From positions 62,001 through 126,000 of the forward strand of contig JAAOMT010000302.1 of NCBI GenBank assembly GCA_016748015.1: DNA of 64,000 bases, written 5' to 3'. Positions 58,206 through 64,000 of this stretch are shown here, in pieces. The position numbers and the translations under genes were made by a program. Positions within the stretch are counted from its first letter, which is position 1, and each line of letters begins with the position of its first letter. The stretch is from Geosiphon pyriformis (Eukaryota > Glomeromycota > Glomeromycetes > Archaeosporales > Geosiphonaceae). Below the pieces are notes generated by a model, which was given only the letters and a program-made list of their open reading frames with translations, had not been told where the DNA came from and ran no database searches.

Positions 58206-59523
58206 TTAATCATCTTTTGCAGGTTTCCCCGTGTTTTCCACATTACCGGCAGGAAATAGTTCTTCCAGAATTTCATTCATGAGATCATTATAGGCAGGAT
58301 ATTCGCTAGGGTTTGCAAGTATATTTTTAAAAGAAGCAGTTTGTCGTACATTTGTGAAGTTGCTGACGACAAATTTCATTGCTTGCTCTTTCAACTCTGG
58401 ATACTTCCATGCGGTGCCAAATAAGAATTCAGCCGCATCATTGACATTAGAATCCTTGAATATCTCCATTTTTGCGTGTTGTCTCAAATCATCAATTAAA
58501 TATTTATCAGCGATGCAAAACATATCAAGTGCAGTGGTGTGCGAGTAGTCTTCTTTACTATCACAAAAAGAAACGCGATTGGTGTAGAGGAAACGAAGCA
58601 TCTCCAGGAAAGTTTCATCATGAAAATCAGGAACATCAATATTGTGAGTAAATTTTGAGGGTTTTATTAGACGAATATCGGGGACTGTTGACGGACTAGT
58701 AAGACATGATTGATCTGATGATTCGGCCCATGTTCCCTGGAATATTTGTCGAAAGTATTTTGATCTAGTCGCAAGAATTGCCGAATTTGCATAGATCACT
58801 TTTCCTTGGACACTGAACTGAACATCAGCGCTCTGTGGATTGTTCAATTGTCCCTCCCAAGCTCTGACTAAATCCTCGGGTACATGGTTGCAAGGGTTTG
58901 GATTGCTGGGCAATGGCCATTTTTGTGATACAAGTCCAATCTCAACTTTTTCAAATTCGACCCCAAAAATTACCTGATCTGGTAGAGTAGCCTTTTTATA
59001 GAACGCTTCCCATCCTACACATTTGTATATTTGAATTAGGATGTGTGAATTTTTCCAAGATATATTAGAAAAAGTAATGCCCTTGAAAAAATCAAATACC
59101 CCATCCCGATAATTTCGCAGAAAACGAATTCATTTTCACGGGTGTCTTTTTGAACACAGTATTGCTTCGAGGATTCTTTAAAAAAAGCTTTGCGCTAAGA
59201 TTACTTCGTCTAGTCCAGGTGGAGTTAGTATTTGCTTCGTCATGATTTGGGATTGCGAATAAAAATGCGGCACAATAGTCTGGTTCTTCTGAAGAGGACT
59301 TTAGAATAAAGAGTCCACCAGAATAATTCCATAAAGTTAGGACAAATAAATAATTGAAAGGATCGATCGGAAATATGTCACAAAAACCTACCGGGATAAA
59401 CTCCAATTGCCAAAACATATCATGAGAAGTTCCAAATGGTGGACTATAGACAGTTGCGGTAAGAGCTGATATACCGGTAAGAAGAAATTCGAAAGAGCTC
59501 TTGGTTTTAAAAGCCGAAGACAT
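58206..59523 (-). CDS. MATH-BTB domain protein, 2 exons
   Basis: Exons: complement of 59100-59523 and 58206-59014, joined in frame to 410 aa. The N-terminal ~165 residues are MATH-like: FEFLLTGISAL, the SHDMFWQLEFIP strand, and KLSGWGWEAFYKKATLPDQV spanning the splice junction. The BTB/POZ domain follows: ADVQFSVQGKVIYANSAILA, RSKYFRQIFQGTW, DETFLEMLRFLYTNRV, and MFCIADKYLIDDLRQHAK. MATH-BTB proteins are known adaptors of cullin-3 ubiquitin ligases, MATH choosing the substrate and BTB binding cullin-3. The first exon alone would end at a stop just after GWG; the intron removes it. AM fungi have many such genes (known). Confidence 0.88.
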
Positions 59524-62500
59524 TGGAGAATAAAAAAATATGCGAGATGATATTGAGAATATGCAAGCGAATATAAATGAAGGGAGAAATCAGCTAAAGA
59601 AAAATGATCTTGAAATTGAGCAAAGTTGTTTGGGAAAAGTAGGCTAAATTACAAAAGATATGTGTACGACGACAAAGATACCTACAAAAAGGGAAGAGCT
59701 GAACACAAGAAATGCTTTAGACGGACACAATTGTATGTCTGACTTTTATGGAAATTAATCTTTTTTGAAATTTGATATTAAAATATAAGGCGGGCACTCT
59801 GAAAAGTGAAAAGAATTGCGTGAGAATGTAGTGAAGCTGATCAGTTTGATCAAAGTACTTGAGCCAAAGCTTCGGGGCTCAGATTAATTAAAATTGTTAC
59901 AAATAAAAGGCTGCAAACAAATGGATCAAAAATTGAAGTCCCGTTTTGTTCAACATAGATTCTCAAGAAACAGAATAACACGAGGCATGCCTGATAATGC
60001 GAAACCTATAATAAAAAGGTCAAAAAAGGGGCAATAGTAATTTCTAATAATCAGAATGATGATCTATTGTGTATGCGTCATTCCAATGTCAAATGATCAT
60101 TGTTGAGAAAAACCACATGAATATATAATCACTGACGTTGATGCTTACAATTTTAATAAAAAGATTTTTTTTTTTTCAAAACAAAAACGGGGTGATGACA
60201 TAATACAGAGAATACATTTTTTAAAGCAGATTTTTGCATGCGATTTTAATCTCAAATCATGTTTTCCAAAAGAATAGAAAGTTAAAATCAGAGTAAAATA
60301 AAGATCAATTTTTTTCGAAATAGTATTTTTACATAAAATTTTTTTGATAAACTTTTATTCCTTGGATTTTTATATCAGGGATAAATAAAATGGGCAAAAG
60401 TCTTGCTTGGATTTAAAATAATTTTAAATTTCATTGAAAAAATACACAAGCCATGTCTAGAAAAATTTAAGGATTTAATAGAAGAATGGTAAATTAAAAT
60501 TTTTGAAAGCATGGTTGAAATTTTGGAAAACATTGAAGAATTGAGAAAAGTGTCATATTAATAAAATTTTTGAGTTAAAGGTTTTTAATTTTAAAAGGCA
60601 AATAGTATTATATGAGAATTGAAACTATTTTTTAAAGCCATTTAATTTTTTCATGTTTTAATTAATAATGACATGAAATATTCAAATAGTCACTTTCTAA
60701 CAAAGTAAAAAATATGCTATATATATTCGTTTATTTCGGAAAAAATATTAGCTTTGGAACAAGTATTTAAAATTTTTTGGATATCCTTTAGCCGCTTTTA
60801 ACGGCCGATAATGAATTAATATTTTATTTAACTAAAAACCACAGTAAGATAATCTTTTGTTAAGAATTCATAATGAAATCTAATTTAAATTGAATTTATA
60901 GAATAAGATTTAACAAGATCTTTTGAAAAGACATTGGTTTTTTTTTTTTCAAAAAAAAAAAATTAATTAAAAATAAAATTAATCACATAAATTGAATGTG
61001 AAAAAAAATAAATCTTAGAAAGCAATCAATTAATTATTTCAATTATTTAATTAATGTTTTATAATATTGTTTTTGTTCTTTTATTGACTATTTTTTTTGT
61101 ATATTTTACATATTTTAAACAGAATTTTATTTTATTTTATTTTATTTTGTACAAATCTTTTTTAAAAAGCAAAAATGTAATATTAATTCTTTGAAAAAAT
61201 TTAATCAAAACAATTAAAAAATTTTTTCAATAAAATTTATATCATAATAATAAGAATGATTTTTTTGAAATTGTATTAAAATTGGTTCACAAAAATATTT
61301 TTTTAATATATATATAATAATTTAATAAATATATTTTTTTTTATGCATTAACGAGTGTGACCCAACTGATAAATATTATTCTGTTTTAATGTATATATAT
61401 TCAAATTTTATTATTATATATTACTTGAAAAATACTATTTATTTATTTATTTATTTATTTTTGTTAGATTTAAATTATAAAAAAAAATATTATACATAAA
61501 TTAAAAATAATTTTATGGATTTTGTAAATATTTTCGTTAAAAGTGATAATTAAATAGTAAAGATTATGGAAAAACGTTTTTTTTTATTTGTTGTTTCAAA
61601 AAATAATTATACGTAAATTAAAAATTAATATTGTTTTTTTTTTCCATTAAATTCTAAAATTGTATTTATTAATTAATTATCTTAAAATATTTATTCATAA
61701 GTATTCAACTATTTTATAATTGTTGTTATAATCTAGAAAACAGTGTTCAATTATATAATTAAATAGTATAAAATTATATTTATTAATAAATGTCTTTTAA
61801 AGAAATTATAATATTAAAATTATAATTGATTAATTGGGTAATTTTCATGCATTCATTTTTAGACAATTCCAAACAGAATCACAAAGTATTTATTAATTAA
61901 AATAATTTATCATAAAATCATATAATAATAAAAATATTTAACGGGGACATATTTCTGTGTGAAACATTTATGAAACTTTATCTTAAATTTAATAAATGTA
62001 TGATACAAATTAATTAGTCGAGTATTCGGGAAGGAAAAAAAAAATAAATTAAAAAAATAAATTAATTTGAAGAATAAGTATCGCGGGAATATTTTTTTGA
62101 CAACTTTAAAGTTCTCAATGAACTAATTTTTGTCTATCCTAATCTAGTAACAAAGCTAAAATACTTGAAAAAAAAAAAGCGATTATCTTGATAAAAGATA
62201 TTTATTTTGCCAAGTAAAAATTAAAAAAAGGTTTAATTGAATCTAACAATTTTTTGTATTTTTGATAAGCCCATTTCATGGTTCAAATCTTATTTTATAT
62301 ATCAAAAATTATACTAACTAGCTTAAAAAATCATTAAAACTATTTTATTTTCAGGTTCAATATTAAATTTATTTTACAGTAAAAAATTTTATATTAATAT
62401 TTTTTTACAATTCAGATTCCCATTTTACGCGTTTTTCATGTATCAAAAAAGTCTAAATTCTTAACCTTTTTATTTTACATGACACTATTCAAAAAAAAAA

Positions 62501-64000
62501 AAAAAAAAAAATTTGAAAACCTTTAACCGTGACTTTTCGGACGTTACCAAAAGGGATTTTATTTCAGCCACTGGCTAACCTAATGAAATTTTAGACTCTA
62601 GGGCGTACTTTTTTCATTTATTAAATTTAAGAATGCTCTTTGTATTGATTCTACGATTTCGTTTCATAGTTTTCTTGAAAAACCAAAATGCCTAAAACCA
62701 GAATTTAAAAAGACGCCTTACTCATTTATATCTTCAGATGGTAGCATGTTTTTTAAAACCCCATTTAAACAAATAGTAAGCTCACTAAATACTAAAAATA
62801 AAAATCTTTGTAATTGTGTAAATAGATTACAGCGACTTTGATCATACCACCATTTAATTCATTCTTTAGAAGAACAATTTCTCCTAAATTCAACATGCAA
62901 CTCCTTTTATTACAGTAAAACAAATGGTCGCTAAAAATAGGATTCCATTTTGAAACTGAGATTTACATACATTTGTCATAATTATTTGAAATCTTATTAC
63001 ACACTATTATTTTAGATCAAGTTTTCTTTGGCAAACCATCAAATACATGATTCATTTTAATCCTTTGAAAAAAAATTGACATGACGAAAATTTCCCCCAG
63101 ATAAGTTTTTAGATTTTTTAGAGATAGTTACAATTTTTCATGTTAATATCCTTTATTTTAAAAGGTAGGAACAGCGAAAATTCGGGATTCTAAAAGCAGT
63201 AAAATTTTCGGGCCGGAATTTTTAAGGATCAATGAAGAAATTTGTCCAAACGAGGGAAGATTTCAGACCAAACTTTCTATAAATGCAATCAATTCTAGTA
63301 AAAGTATAGATTCCTATTAAAGAAATAGGAAAATCAAAGACCTAAATCTCTGAAAGAATTTATTTTTAAAATATGGGCTTCGCGATTCAGATAACTCTGT
63401 TTTGAAAAATAATTAAACCCTAAGATGGTTTCATAAAAAAAGTTGGCGTTAAAAAAGGAAGAAATGATAATCGACGTACATAATTTTCATCAAATAATAA
63501 TTGATTTTCAGATAGAAATTCCAGTTATGTTAAAAATCATTAAAGACTTTGTTGTCAAATCATTTCAAAAAGGAATACTTTTTATTATTACAGCAAATTT
63601 GGCCAGTCTTTGAATACATTATCGCAGTTTTATTTTTAAAGAATTACTAAGCTTGAAAGCAACTTAAAAGGATTCATGTTTATTGTGGTTCCCGATGCAC
63701 TTACAGCCAGTAGTTTCTCTTTTGATAATCATTTGTTAACCAGAAAAAGTAATTTTTCATTGTATAAACATTTTTACCTATTCTTTTCGCGACTGAAAAG
63801 ACAGCGGTGTGGTATCGAGAAGAAAAGAAAATAAAAGAAATTTTTTTAATAAACTTTTAAAGATCATATTTTGTAGCCAAAGAATTTATGTTAATGCTTT
63901 AGGATGAATTAATTTCTAGAAGGTTATAAGCACAGCCGTACTTGGAACTGAAAAATATTAAATGAAGCGAATTTTCTAAAGAGCCAAATTTTTCCCTTCT
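59524..64000. other. Long gene-free A/T-rich region
   Basis: No exon or recognisable relic on either strand. Bases 60150-62520 are nearly pure A/T with homopolymer runs, ATTT and TTTTA repeats, and an A run of about 21 at 62491-62511. The remainder is mixed A/T sequence. Confidence 0.55.

Overview
The window looks like nuclear DNA of a very AT-rich filamentous fungus. The best fit is an arbuscular mycorrhizal fungus (Glomeromycotina, Rhizophagus-like). Seen in the sequence: genes split by many short GT-AG introns of about 50-130 bp, long nearly pure A/T intergenic stretches, and a family mix of Sel1-repeat proteins, MATH-BTB, a MATA_HMG-type HMG-box protein, APH-fold kinase-like proteins and several HSPA12-type Hsp70 genes. 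Known: these families are strongly expanded in AM fungi. The species is not determined. Two 20-N gaps are present. Exon structures below were assembled by hand from splice sites, frame and family similarity; all multi-exon CDSs close in frame.

Layout. 432-2523 (-): NAD(P)-dependent aldehyde dehydrogenase, 8 exons, 499 aa. 4.5-15.85 kb: two ~870 bp near-identical inverted arms, each broken by 20 N at the same internal point, enclose ~9.6 kb that holds one Sel1-repeat gene (8434-10184). 16.5-37.6 kb: the most striking part, a cluster of four HSPA12-like Hsp70 genes (H1-H4) interleaved with three genes of one unrecognised coiled-coil family (called P1-P3 here) plus one PARP-catalytic-like ADP-ribosyltransferase gene. 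The order is P1> <H1 <H2 P2> <H3 P3> ART> H4>. H2/P2 and H3/P3 share divergent promoters of 0.3-0.4 kb; P1/H1 and P2/H3 are convergent. 38.7-41.3 kb (-): TM9SF/EMP70 nonaspanin, 10 exons, 623 aa. 41.3-45 kb: A/T desert ending in a decayed Fanzor/TnpB-like relic. 45.2-46.7 kb (-): MATA_HMG-type protein. 49-53.7 kb: one intact Sel1 gene flanked by two decayed Sel1 relics. 54.1-55.4 kb: APH-fold protein whose metal-binding Asp is replaced by Gly. 56.7-57.8 kb: SUR7/PalI-like membrane protein with an inserted 11-residue repeat. 58.2-59.5 kb (-): MATH-BTB protein. 59.5-64 kb: no gene seen.

How the genes may work together. The Hsp70s keep the ATP-binding motifs of the HSPA12 branch and have almost identical exon lengths, so they are recent local duplicates. 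The coiled-coil partner has been amplified with them in alternating orientation, which suggests (inference) a chaperone plus dedicated partner module under shared control. The ADP-ribosyltransferase inside the cluster may be a third component or a chance insertion. The remaining genes look like ordinary housekeeping genes (aldehyde dehydrogenase, TM9SF) or members of expanded signalling families.
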